A stretch of DNA of 41,830 nucleotides. It comes from Candidatus Saccharibacteria bacterium UBA669. GTDB lineage: Bacteria > Patescibacteriota > Saccharimonadia > Saccharimonadales > Saccharimonadaceae. Below are positions 1-6,729 of the stretch, one piece after another. Position 1 is the first letter of the stretch. Every line of letters begins with the position of its first letter. The notes beneath the pieces are model-generated. The model was not told where the DNA came from, made no database searches, and saw nothing but the letters and a program-made list of their open reading frames with translations. The stretch spans positions 1-41,830 of the forward strand of contig DBNP01000023.1 of the NCBI GenBank assembly GCA_002299795.1, read 5' to 3'. Both the position numbers and the translations under genes were made by a program.

Positions 1-57
1 ATTCCCGGTGGGATCACCAAGAAAAGCCGCTTACCCCTTGTGGGTGGGCGGTTTTTC
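1..57 (+). repeat. Repeat element copy 1: conserved block plus variable-stem hairpin
   Basis: A 24-base block at 1-24 recurs exactly at 145-168. Here it is followed by a hairpin in which CCGC (27-30) pairs with GCGG (48-51) and ACCC (33-36) with GGGT (42-45), ending in a T-run at 52-56. The conserved block contains a small GGTG/CACC stem. The T-run on the plus side makes it look like an intrinsic terminator. The element starts exactly at the window edge, so more copies may lie to the left. I do not recognise the family. Confidence 0.5.
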
Positions 58-144
58 TTTGCCGAGTTTTACTTGGAGGAGTCGAGCCCGATCGCGGTTC
101 GCTATGGCCCGGCTACTTGTAGCGACGGCGCAATATACCCTAGT

Positions 145-191
145 ATTCCCGGTGGGATCACCAAGAAAGTAGCTCATCCTTGGATGGGCTA
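145..191 (+). repeat. Repeat element copy 2: same block, different stem
   Basis: The 24-base block at 145-168 is identical to 1-24. The following hairpin pairs TAGC (170-173) with GCTA (188-191) and CATCC (175-179) with GGATG (182-186). Almost every stem base differs from copy 1 while pairing is kept, which points to selection on RNA structure rather than on protein. A second perfect hairpin of 7 bp with a TCAA loop follows at 202-219. The strand of action is not certain. Confidence 0.5.
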
Positions 192-347
192 TTTCGTGGT
201 GGGTTTTCTCAAGAAAACCGAACTCCAAAGGGTTCGTGAAGCGCAATAAGCAAACATTAGCTTGCTCGTGTTTGTGACTGAGCGGGAACAGAGAGCGTAG
301 CGACCGCCTTCCCAGTGAAACCACAAAACCAAAACGATAAATAGAGA

Positions 348-383
348 ATCTCCTCGGCTCCACTTGCGCAGAACCGAGGAGAT
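348..383 (-). terminator. Hairpin downstream of the 390-692 gene
   Basis: A perfect 10-bp stem (348-357 with 374-383) with a 16-base loop starts 7 bases past the stop codon of the minus-strand gene. The T-content that follows on the minus strand is modest, so it is a likely but weak intrinsic terminator. Confidence 0.55.
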
Positions 384-389
384 ATCGAA

Positions 390-692
390 CTACTTCCAAC
401 CGGGCCTCTCAACGAAAAGAAAAGCGTTGAGATTGAGGTTGAATGCTGCCGGGGTGGGGACTCCCTGCAAGGGGAGACTTTCCCTGGCCGTTCGCAACAC
501 TTCTGTGTCGCGGTGACCCAGGGCCACCAGTCGTTTTGCCTGGTAGTCATTGCAAAAGTTTGCCTCTTCAGCGGTACCAGTGTACCACCCGCAGTCCAGC
601 TCGGGCATGACCCCGGTCTGTGCGAATCGCCGAGCTGCGGCAACACCTGCCGTGACAGCATCGAGTTGCTCGGCGGTGAGTTGTGTGCCCAT
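390..692 (-). CDS. Hypothetical protein, 100 aa
   Basis: I do not recognise the family. The product is soluble, with no signal peptide or membrane segment. Its N-terminal half (about residues 7-27) looks helical and Ala-rich, and a W-Y pair and two Cys lie in the middle. The start is well supported: AAAGGAG lies a few bases before the ATG, and a good minus promoter (TTGACA, 17-base spacer, TACAGT) lies upstream at 727-755. A hairpin follows the stop. The gene stands alone and is divergent from the transporter at 851. Function unknown. Confidence 0.65.
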   Translation of the reverse strand: MGTQLTAEQLDAVTAGVAAARRFAQTGVMPELDCGWYTGTAEEANFCNDYQAKRLVALGHRDTEVLRTARESLPLQGVPTPAAFNLNLNAFLFVERPGWK

Positions 693-726
693 GATGCTCC
701 TTTAGGTTGGCAATGAGATCATACAC

Positions 727-755
727 ACTGTAACATACATTCTACCGTATGTCAA
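727..755 (-). promoter_or_regulatory. Promoter of the 390-692 gene
   Basis: On the minus strand the -35 box is TTGACA (755-750) and the -10 box TACAGT (732-727), 17 bases apart. It overlaps the most upstream possible ATG (749) of the divergent transporter gene. That is one reason to place the transporter start at 851 instead. Confidence 0.7.
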
Positions 756-811
756 TAGTCGTATCTATGTTCGTTGGGTTATTGCGCGTAACAGATAGCA
801 CCCCCTTGATA

Positions 812-841
812 TTGCTAATGCGCTACGCGGTGAGATATAGT
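812..841 (+). promoter_or_regulatory. Promoter of the EamA-type transporter
   Basis: TTGCTA (812-817) and TATAGT (836-841) are 18 bases apart. The ATG at 851 follows the -10 box after 9 bases, so the mRNA would have almost no leader. Confidence 0.5.
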
Positions 842-850
842 TATGACAAT

Positions 851-1702
851 ATGTCTTGGCAAATACTTACGGCGATCAGTGTTTTAACGCTGTCAGCATC
901 GGTTCTCCTGCAACGAGTTTTGCTGAGTAAAGATAGGCTTGACCCGTATTCATACGCAGTAGTGTTCCAGACACTAGTTGGCGCGATCTTGATGGTAGCA
1001 GCAGTTCTTGCTGGGTTTAGTCTCGCAAATATCGAAGCTGTCATCACACCCGCCCTACTTTCAATAGTTGCTTTTGGGGTGGGGCACATCGCCTATGCAA
1101 AGACGCTGCAAACTGTCGAGGCATCCGCATTCTCGGTATTATTTGCCACGCAGGCAATCTGGATCATGCTGCTCGGCATAGTGCTGTTCAATGAATCACT
1201 AGCTCCTCTGCAGCTGGTTGGTACTCTATTGATATTCGGCAGTATCGGCATCGTATTCAAAAATATCCGATCATTAAAGCTAGACAAGGGGACGGGTCTC
1301 GGCCTTCTGACTGGCATATTGTTCGGTGTCGCCATTACAAGCTGGTCATATGTCGGCCGATATGTAGATGGATTGTCTTGGGCGGCGATTAGTTTTGTAG
1401 GCACAGCGCTCGTAGTGCTCCTCATTCGCCCCCGCTCGATTACAAAAGTACACTCAATGTTTAAGCCAAAAATCGCCGCCACACTCTTTTTACTCGCGGT
1501 ATTTTATGCGATTGGAAGTGTCGCGATGTTATTCGCCTATAAAGAGGGTACTTTCTCTGTGGTTACACCCCTTCGACAAACCTCAATTATCGCTACGACA
1601 CTCCTTGCGCTACTATTCCTCGCCAAAGAAAGAACTCGCGTGGGGACAAAGCTACTGGCCGCATTGGTATGCTTTATTGGGGTCGTACTCATCGTAGTGT
1701 AA
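851..1702 (+). CDS. EamA/DMT-superfamily membrane transporter
   Basis: This is a polytopic inner-membrane protein of 283 aa with about ten hydrophobic helices and few charged residues, the plan of drug/metabolite transporters made of two EamA repeats. The stretch from about 75 to 140 (Tyr-Ala-Lys-Thr-Leu, then the Ser/Thr-rich helix and a Phe-Asn-Glu) is typical of the end of an EamA repeat. The second repeat ends near the C-terminus in similar style. The substrate cannot be told. I chose the ATG at 851 over the in-frame ATG at 749: a -10 box ends 9 bases before it, no SD precedes either, and the longer form would overlap the divergent promoter and add 34 poorly hydrophobic residues. It is transcribed alone; the next gene is convergent. 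Confidence 0.8.
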   Translation: MSWQILTAISVLTLSASVLLQRVLLSKDRLDPYSYAVVFQTLVGAILMVAAVLAGFSLANIEAVITPALLSIVAFGVGHIAYAKTLQTVEASAFSVLFATQAIWIMLLGIVLFNESLAPLQLVGTLLIFGSIGIVFKNIRSLKLDKGTGLGLLTGILFGVAITSWSYVGRYVDGLSWAAISFVGTALVVLLIRPRSITKVHSMFKPKIAATLFLLAVFYAIGSVAMLFAYKEGTFSVVTPLRQTSIIATTLLALLFLAKERTRVGTKLLAALVCFIGVVLIVV

Positions 1703-1742
1703 TGACAAAATAAGCTCTTGGAAGTTTGTACCGGTAATGAAA

Positions 1743-1771
1743 ACCCCCCGCACGTGTAGTGTTGGGGGGGG
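1743..1771 (-). terminator. Terminator of the 2923-1777 membrane-protein operon
   Basis: A stem of six C against six G plus a short CAC/GTG inner pair is followed on the minus strand by TTTT. It lies 6 bases after the stop of the 1777-2487 gene. Confidence 0.7.
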
Positions 1772-1776
1772 TGGTA

Positions 1777-2487
1777 CTATGACGTTTCGTCATTATCGGG
1801 TAGCTCAGGTACCTCGATCTCACCAGTTGGCGAATGAGTATCAAGATCCGATTGAGACACGGGCGGCAGGGGGAGGGGTGGTGAAATCGGCTGCACCGGT
1901 GCCAAGCCGGTAGCAAGGCGACCCTCGATCCGCTCAAGCGCCGCCAATATCGCTACGCTCGTTTCAAACGACAAGAGACTGAGCGTTTTTTGCTGCTGCT
2001 CGAGCGACGTTCGATACTGCTTGATCTTGAGCAGGTGGTCAACATCCATAATGTTGGGCAAACGCTTCGTACCAACATATAGCGTGACTGTCTTGAACAG
2101 GTAGTCAAGCGGGGTGCGTGTCGGGGTGTCGAGATTGACATTCTCAATACTCTCCGTGTCGTCGGGGCTTCCCAGCACCAACAGCCAGATATTCGCCTTT
2201 TCCTGGATACACAAGTTGCCATCGTGCGGATCGCACGTAATGTAGTTATTGGCCCATTGCCAAGCTTCTCGATACACCCAGAACAGCATGAGTGCCAAAA
2301 TGCACCAGATAGGCCAGCGGATGTCCTGCCATATCAGGAGTATCGTCACCAGGCCCAGGCCGACAGCTACAACAGCGGCAGCTGACGAAGCAAGTAGTTG
2401 CTTGATGCTACGTCGCTGGATATACGGCTTTGGCGCACCAGTTTTGTCATGGTCCCACTGGCTTAGCAGTTCTTCGCTTGATTTCAT
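1777..2487 (-). CDS. Membrane protein with a PH-like (bPH) region, 236 aa
   Basis: Two adjacent hydrophobic helices (about residues 33-75 of the 236) are followed by a region resembling bacterial PH domains of the YdbS/YdbT type. That region holds a beta-rich stretch with the 'N-x-D-x-P-T-R-T-P-L-D' turn and a 'lysine-x-leucine-proline-x-isoleucine-x-D-V' strand. After it come a helical Q/L-rich segment and a Pro-rich acidic tail. The N-terminus is probably cytoplasmic. The start at 2487 sits in TGA-C-ATG with the upstream gene, so translation is probably coupled. A 46-residue upstream extension in this frame lies wholly within the upstream gene and is rejected. It is last in a two-gene unit at the end of the secretion locus. 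An accessory or scaffold role for the T4SS-like machine is only suggested by position. Confidence 0.65.
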   Translation of the reverse strand: MKSSEELLSQWDHDKTGAPKPYIQRRSIKQLLASSAAAVVAVGLGLVTILLIWQDIRWPIWCILALMLFWVYREAWQWANNYITCDPHDGNLCIQEKANIWLLVLGSPDDTESIENVNLDTPTRTPLDYLFKTVTLYVGTKRLPNIMDVDHLLKIKQYRTSLEQQQKTLSLLSFETSVAILAALERIEGRLATGLAPVQPISPPLPLPPVSQSDLDTHSPTGEIEVPELPDNDETS

Positions 2488-2488
2488 G

Positions 2489-2923
2489 TCAGTGAATAAC
2501 CTTGCCGACTGTCGCGACAATGTCCTTAAATGACTGAATTCCCGCGTTGATGAGGTTGCCCAGCGCCCCGTCCGGCACCCACTGCAGGTATGCGCCCAGT
2601 TGTGCAAAGAGCGCCACAACCGCAAAGAAGCTCAACAGAATGCCAACCGGCATTCCGGCCTTCTTCCTGCCACTGCTACTCGCCATCGTGAAGGACGCCA
2701 TGCCAAATACTGCTGTCGCAATGACAAGCTGCAGGCTGCTCGACACCCATCCCACTGGTAGTGATGCGAAGATGAGCGTCGCACCTGCGACCGCCAAGAA
2801 AACACCAACCAACTGCAAGATGAGATGCTGATCCTTCTTGTTCAGAAGCGCCCGCGCACCCAGTATGCCAACAAGTCCAACTGCCAGACCTATCATGCCC
2901 TGTGTCAGATTTGCAATGTTCAT
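2489..2923 (-). CDS. Four-helix membrane protein, 144 aa
   Basis: This small integral membrane protein has four predicted transmembrane helices (about residues 8-25, 34-54, 60-80 and 92-110), with a basic Ser-Ser-Gly-Arg-Lys-Lys loop between helices 3 and 4. The C-terminal part after helix 4 is amphipathic. AAGGA lies 5 bases before the ATG. It is separated from the cell-wall hydrolase gene by a strong terminator (3018-3049), so it probably has its own promoter near 2960-2990. It is coupled to the following gene by a one-base gap. The family is not recognised. It may be a further T4SS accessory subunit. Confidence 0.65.
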   Translation of the reverse strand: MNIANLTQGMIGLAVGLVGILGARALLNKKDQHLILQLVGVFLAVAGATLIFASLPVGWVSSSLQLVIATAVFGMASFTMASSSGRKKAGMPVGILLSFFAVVALFAQLGAYLQWVPDGALGNLINAGIQSFKDIVATVGKVIH

Positions 2924-3017
2924 GGTAGTCCTTGTCTAGGAGGAGGGATACCGCTACATATATGTTAGCACTTTATTGTTATATAATCCAAAATATTTCA
3001 TATAAACATAACCAATG

Positions 3018-3049
3018 AAAAAGCCGAGGAGTGTATAACACTCCTCGGC
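3018..3049 (-). terminator. Strong intrinsic terminator after the hydrolase gene
   Basis: A near-perfect 12-bp GC-rich stem (3023-3034 with 3038-3049) is followed on the minus strand by TTTTT. It ends the transcript that carries the VirB4-like, VirB8-like and hydrolase genes. Confidence 0.85.
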
Positions 3050-3080
3050 AGCTCACACCACAGGTGGCACAAGCGAGAGA

Positions 3081-4553
3081 CTACGGCACAAGACCGAATT
3101 GCCTCATGAAGGGGATAGGGTCGACAAACGACCCGCTCACCCTGACATTGAAGTGCAGGTGAGGGCCAGTACTCGTCCCGGTATTGCCAGATAGCGCAAT
3201 GACCTGTCCGGCCGCTACCTGCTGACCAACCTGTACACGAATAACCGAGAGGTGCGCGTATCCCGTCACAACCCCTCCGCCGTGATCGATGGTGACGAAG
3301 TTTCCATAGCCACCTGCCGGACCCGCCGACACAACCTGGCCACTATGAGCTGCTTTGACTGGCGTCGCCAAACTAGCAGCAAAGTCAACTCCGTCGTGCA
3401 GCTTGCGCACACCAGTGATCGGGTGTACGCGCATACCGAAGGGGCTTGTGATGCGAATCGTGTCAAGCGGCCACCGCCAACCAGCACTAAGCGTGTCGCT
3501 CTGCACAATAGCCGTAGTCGGACGGGTTGCGCCCGCAAACTGCCGAGACGTTGTCGTCCAGCTAACTAGCGCCACAGTAGGCACGCCAAGCCGACTATCC
3601 GTATCGATCATTTGACCATTGCCGAGATACATCGCGACATGGGTCATGGAGGGCGAAAGACTCAGCAAGGATGGAGCAGTCCAGTACAGCAGGTCGCCCC
3701 GCTGCAAGACATTCAGCCACTCATCTGGAGTGCCGCTACCCGGTCTAGGCACTGTCGTGCCAAACTGATACTGCGCGGTTGCCCCAAACGGCAATGATAC
3801 ACCAGCCATCTCATATGCCCACTGCGTGAAGCCCGAGTTGTCAAACGGGTTAGTCGCATCCCACCGATAGGGCTGACCGTATTGACTGAGCGCAGCTTGC
3901 ACCGCAAGCTCGGCAATCTGGCCAGCACCTCCACCCGTTACTTGTGAGCAGTCGAGACTGGGAGTCATAATTCCCGATGCAGTCGCCCCACCTGGCGTGA
4001 AGCCGGTGAGAATCAACAGTACAGGTGCCTCCCAAAGGTTAAATGTGCTTTCGTAAGCGGCACGATTGGGCTTTTGTACCGCAATCGCCACTTCGATGAG
4101 CGGCATGCTGTCACGGTTGTCAACAGCCTCAAGCGCTTCGTAGAACCTGTTTGAGGCGTATACTGGATCCATGATCTGGGCGGCGCTACCCCAGCCCTGG
4201 CTAGGCCGTTGCTGGAATAGCCCTAAACTATCTCGGTCACCGTAGGGGACGTTGAAAAGATTCGACTCCTGCTTGGCAACCATCAACGCAATCTGGATGT
4301 CGCGCAGACTACGGCCGCGCGCCACCCCGACATCACGGATGATGGCAATGTTTTGGAGCTGCTCTGGTTTATTAAACCCAGACACCGAAAGGACCGGCCC
4401 TCCTGATGAGGGTAGATAGTACGTACCTTGGCCCTGCGACAGGCAGTACTGTGTAGCGCCTGAGAAAAATCCCGCCAGGCCCACGATCGTGATCACACCA
4501 AGAAACAACGGCAGTACCGCGAGGAACACCAGTAGTTTTCTGTGCCGTTTCAT
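3081..4553 (-). CDS. T4SS-associated cell-wall hydrolase: lysozyme-like, NlpC/P60-like and M23 domains
   Basis: This is a VirB1-type peptidoglycan-remodelling protein of 490 aa anchored by an N-terminal helix (residues 8-30). Domain 1 (about 60-180) is a lysozyme/transglycosylase-like fold with Glu96 in K-Q-E-S-N and the motif G-L-F-Q-Q-R-P at 111-117. Domain 2 (about 212-340) is NlpC/P60-like and keeps His305 (T-H-V-A-M-Y-L-G), but the catalytic Cys of the D-C-S-G motif is Asn239 (D-N-S-G). Domain 3 (about 365-480) is an M23 LytM endopeptidase with an intact site: His386, Asp390 and the H-L-H motif at 465-467. The start is coupled to the upstream gene (TGA-C-ATG). It presumably opens the wall for the secretion channel. 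The Asn substitution makes the middle domain probably a binding module rather than a peptidase. Confidence 0.88.
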   Translation of the reverse strand: MKRHRKLLVFLAVLPLFLGVITIVGLAGFFSGATQYCLSQGQGTYYLPSSGGPVLSVSGFNKPEQLQNIAIIRDVGVARGRSLRDIQIALMVAKQESNLFNVPYGDRDSLGLFQQRPSQGWGSAAQIMDPVYASNRFYEALEAVDNRDSMPLIEVAIAVQKPNRAAYESTFNLWEAPVLLILTGFTPGGATASGIMTPSLDCSQVTGGGAGQIAELAVQAALSQYGQPYRWDATNPFDNSGFTQWAYEMAGVSLPFGATAQYQFGTTVPRPGSGTPDEWLNVLQRGDLLYWTAPSLLSLSPSMTHVAMYLGNGQMIDTDSRLGVPTVALVSWTTTSRQFAGATRPTTAIVQSDTLSAGWRWPLDTIRITSPFGMRVHPITGVRKLHDGVDFAASLATPVKAAHSGQVVSAGPAGGYGNFVTIDHGGGVVTGYAHLSVIRVQVGQQVAAGQVIALSGNTGTSTGPHLHFNVRVSGSFVDPIPFMRQFGLVP

Positions 4554-4554
4554 G

Positions 4555-5121
4555 TCACGGCCTGGCTACTTTTTCAAATCCTACAAACTTCCAGCCGGCA
4601 GAGGTCTTCTCCCAGTAGGACAGTCGCGTGATCTGAAAGGTGTTGACCACCTCGCCGTTGCGCCGTGTGGTGACAGCAATGTTCGAGTCGGCCCACACCG
4701 TAATGTCATCAAAATCATGGATCTGCACGATGCTCTCAGCACCACGGCCAACCCTGACAACGACATCGGATGCCTTGCTCGCAAGCGAAGCGTCCTGTGT
4801 AGCCGAAACACCGAGCGAGGCAAAGCCAGCTGGTGTACTCAGCACCGAAAGGGCAGCTAGTCGCTCAGGGCTAGGAGGGGAATCGAGTGCCTCCTCCAAC
4901 GCGAAGACCAGCACGACGACAGCATCCCGTTCCTGCGCACTGATTGCGTTTTCCTGGGTCGCCGTCGCCGCTGAGCTCGAAGTTGGAGTTGCTTGTGTAA
5001 CCTCGGCTGGCGGTAGCGGTGAAGCTGGCCTGAAGATCAGGCCAGCCACAACCACCGTTACCAGCAGACCACCCAGCAGCCATCGCCATTCCTCAATCAC
5101 GAATTCTCGTACGCGCGTCAT
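4555..5121 (-). CDS. VirB8/TcpC-like bitopic T4SS protein
   Basis: The 188-aa product has a short cytoplasmic N-terminus with basic residues, one transmembrane helix (about 15-31), a Ser/Thr/Ala/Pro linker (about 32-60) and an extracytoplasmic alpha+beta domain. The last 60 residues form beta strands ending in S-Y-W-E-K-T-S-A-G-W-K-F-V-G-F, the pattern of NTF2-like domains seen in VirB8, TcpC and similar conjugation proteins. It lies between the VirB4-like ATPase (4-base overlap, ATGA) and the wall hydrolase (one-base gap), so the three are translationally coupled. The role inferred is a structural channel component. VirB8 identity is from fold pattern and context, not from strong motifs. Confidence 0.65.
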   Translation of the reverse strand: MTRVREFVIEEWRWLLGGLLVTVVVAGLIFRPASPLPPAEVTQATPTSSSAATATQENAISAQERDAVVVLVFALEEALDSPPSPERLAALSVLSTPAGFASLGVSATQDASLASKASDVVVRVGRGAESIVQIHDFDDITVWADSNIAVTTRRNGEVVNTFQITRLSYWEKTSAGWKFVGFEKVARP

Positions 5122-6572
5122 GATGTACCACCCACTTCCTTTCGTTCCATCAGCCCACGGATACGAGGATCTTCCATCACCGGCCGACGCTGGAGCATAC
5201 GCTCAGTTGCGCCACTTGACTGGACAAGCTCACGCATCATCGGAGGGATGTGCCACTGCACAAACAACGGATCGCGCTCACGCGCCTTGATAATTGAGCA
5301 ACCCCGCCCAAGACGCTGCGAGAATCGAATCAAGCTATCGTCAAGTTCAAGCTCGCGCATCATCGTCCAGGTCTCCTCGTCAGAGGGCTGCTGGAAAATC
5401 ACGAACATGTCGGTGCCACTGTAAATCTGCCTAGCATAGTCTCGCAGCTCCGTACCCGACTCGCCATACATCAGGTTCGGGAAATACTGAGTCGAACTAA
5501 GGCCCATCTTGTGTGAAGCTCGAGCCTTGGCATTCTGGAAGGCGTGCGCACGAGCCTGAAGCAAGTGCTGACCCTCCTCTTGCACTTCCTCCATGATGTG
5601 CACATGGGGGATCGCTGCGAGGTCATTGTTATTGAGTGCTGCGGTCATTGTGTTGAACCGTTGCGTCTCAAAGAACGCAACTTCTGTTGGACTCAACCCA
5701 CTCATGTCGAACAGAGCGGCCGGCTCAGCCAGGTAATCACGAATTGACTGCTTCCCGGCAAACATGCGCCCAAACATGCCGTCAAAGATGAGTGTCAGAT
5801 AGGTCGCTACCTGGAAGGCGGCGGCCTGGATCACCAGATAGTCAAGGTCAGGCTTCGCCTGGATAACCGCAGCGAGCGATTTATACAGCACGCCGCTTTC
5901 CGGATCGTTCAGCTCGGATCGGTAATGGACCAACAAGTGGTCATCAACGCGCCGATAAAAGGCATCGATATCGTCCACCGACAAGCCGCGCGTCACACGC
6001 TCCAGCAATCTCGTGCTGAGCTGCGCAGGACGATCGCGCTTGATGATGAAGATGGCGATTCGCATCGCCAGCACCTCGGCAGAACTCAGGGGCTCACCCT
6101 TGATGAACTCTGCACCTGTCATGGCGGTCTGAAGAATATCCCACTCGGTCTTCAGTGCCACTGGATCAAGCATCTCGAGCGACAGGTCGCGCAGCGCGAT
6201 GACGTCACACGCCATACTCTTCACAATGCCCGCCCATTCGGCCGAGGCCTCTTCGGGCTTACGGTTGTCGATATGCATACGCATATCCTCAATCTCCCCG
6301 TCAGCACCAATCGCCTGCTGAATCATCGTAGCCATCGAAAACAGCTTCATAGCTGTCGTCTTGCCACTCTTTTTCAGACCCGTAAACACGATCTCAAGCG
6401 ACTTCGTCACACCATCCCTTTGCGCCAAGTAGGCATCAAGCGGTATGCGACGACGTGTCCGTAGGCAAGTCCCAAGCGGCATGCCTGATGGCTGCCACAA
6501 AGACGGCACAATAAACGGTTGATAGGGCATCGTTGCATCAGCGCCAAACGAAAATGAACGACCACGGGCCAT
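5118..6572 (-). CDS. VirB4-like T4SS ATPase, motor half
   Basis: This is a cytoplasmic ATPase of 484 aa resembling the C-terminal motor domain of VirB4/TraC/SCO6880-type conjugation ATPases. Walker A is G-L-K-K-S-G-K-T-T at 65-73. Walker B is H-V-H-I-M-E-E ending at 329, with Glu in place of the usual Asp-Glu pair. A long helical insertion (110-260) separates them. The C-terminal part (D-M-F-V-I-F-Q-Q-P-S near 395-405, and R-L-G-R-G) matches the end of the RecA-like fold. The N-terminal substrate-binding half is missing and seems to be supplied by the separate gene 6730-8244, immediately upstream in transcription. I chose the ATG at 6572, with GAGAGG 8 bases before it, over the in-frame GTG at 6581. 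It overlaps the next gene by 4 bases. Confidence 0.82.
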   Translation of the reverse strand: MARGRSFSFGADATMPYQPFIVPSLWQPSGMPLGTCLRTRRRIPLDAYLAQRDGVTKSLEIVFTGLKKSGKTTAMKLFSMATMIQQAIGADGEIEDMRMHIDNRKPEEASAEWAGIVKSMACDVIALRDLSLEMLDPVALKTEWDILQTAMTGAEFIKGEPLSSAEVLAMRIAIFIIKRDRPAQLSTRLLERVTRGLSVDDIDAFYRRVDDHLLVHYRSELNDPESGVLYKSLAAVIQAKPDLDYLVIQAAAFQVATYLTLIFDGMFGRMFAGKQSIRDYLAEPAALFDMSGLSPTEVAFFETQRFNTMTAALNNNDLAAIPHVHIMEEVQEEGQHLLQARAHAFQNAKARASHKMGLSSTQYFPNLMYGESGTELRDYARQIYSGTDMFVIFQQPSDEETWTMMRELELDDSLIRFSQRLGRGCSIIKARERDPLFVQWHIPPMMRELVQSSGATERMLQRRPVMEDPRIRGLMERKEVGGTS

Positions 6573-6687
6573 AATAGTCACCTCTCTCGATGAATAGTTA
6601 CTGCGAATTGTTAAGTGGTCATGAGGCAGGTAAACCTTACCTCAGTACAATAGCCTCGCAAATGAAGCTACTCTACTCAAGTAAGAT

Positions 6688-6725
6688 TTCTCTTGGAGGC
6701 AGCCGCTAAGCCACCTCCAAGAGAA
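6688..6725 (-). terminator. Perfect 12-bp hairpin between the two VirB4-like genes
   Basis: The stem 6688-6699 with 6714-6725 begins 4 bases after the stop of the 6730-8244 gene. The sequence after it on the minus strand is only partly T-rich, so it may be a partial terminator or an mRNA-stabilising hairpin that sets different levels of the two halves. No convincing promoter is seen in the remaining 110 bases before the ATPase gene. Confidence 0.55.
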
Positions 6726-6729
6726 TTGT

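Noticed and set aside
1..249. Open plus-strand frame from the window edge to a TAA at 247-249
   Set aside because: The two repeat units keep base pairing while their stem sequences change, and the frame shows no domain or coding bias. I treat it as RNA-level structure, though the frame cannot be excluded.
749..850. Upstream ATG for the EamA-type transporter
   Set aside because: It overlaps the -35 box of the divergent gene, has no SD, and adds residues that do not match the family start. The ATG at 851 has a well-spaced promoter.
4640..5290. 216-codon plus-strand ORF
   Set aside because: Ser/Thr/Ala-rich shadow of the VirB8-like gene on the other strand.
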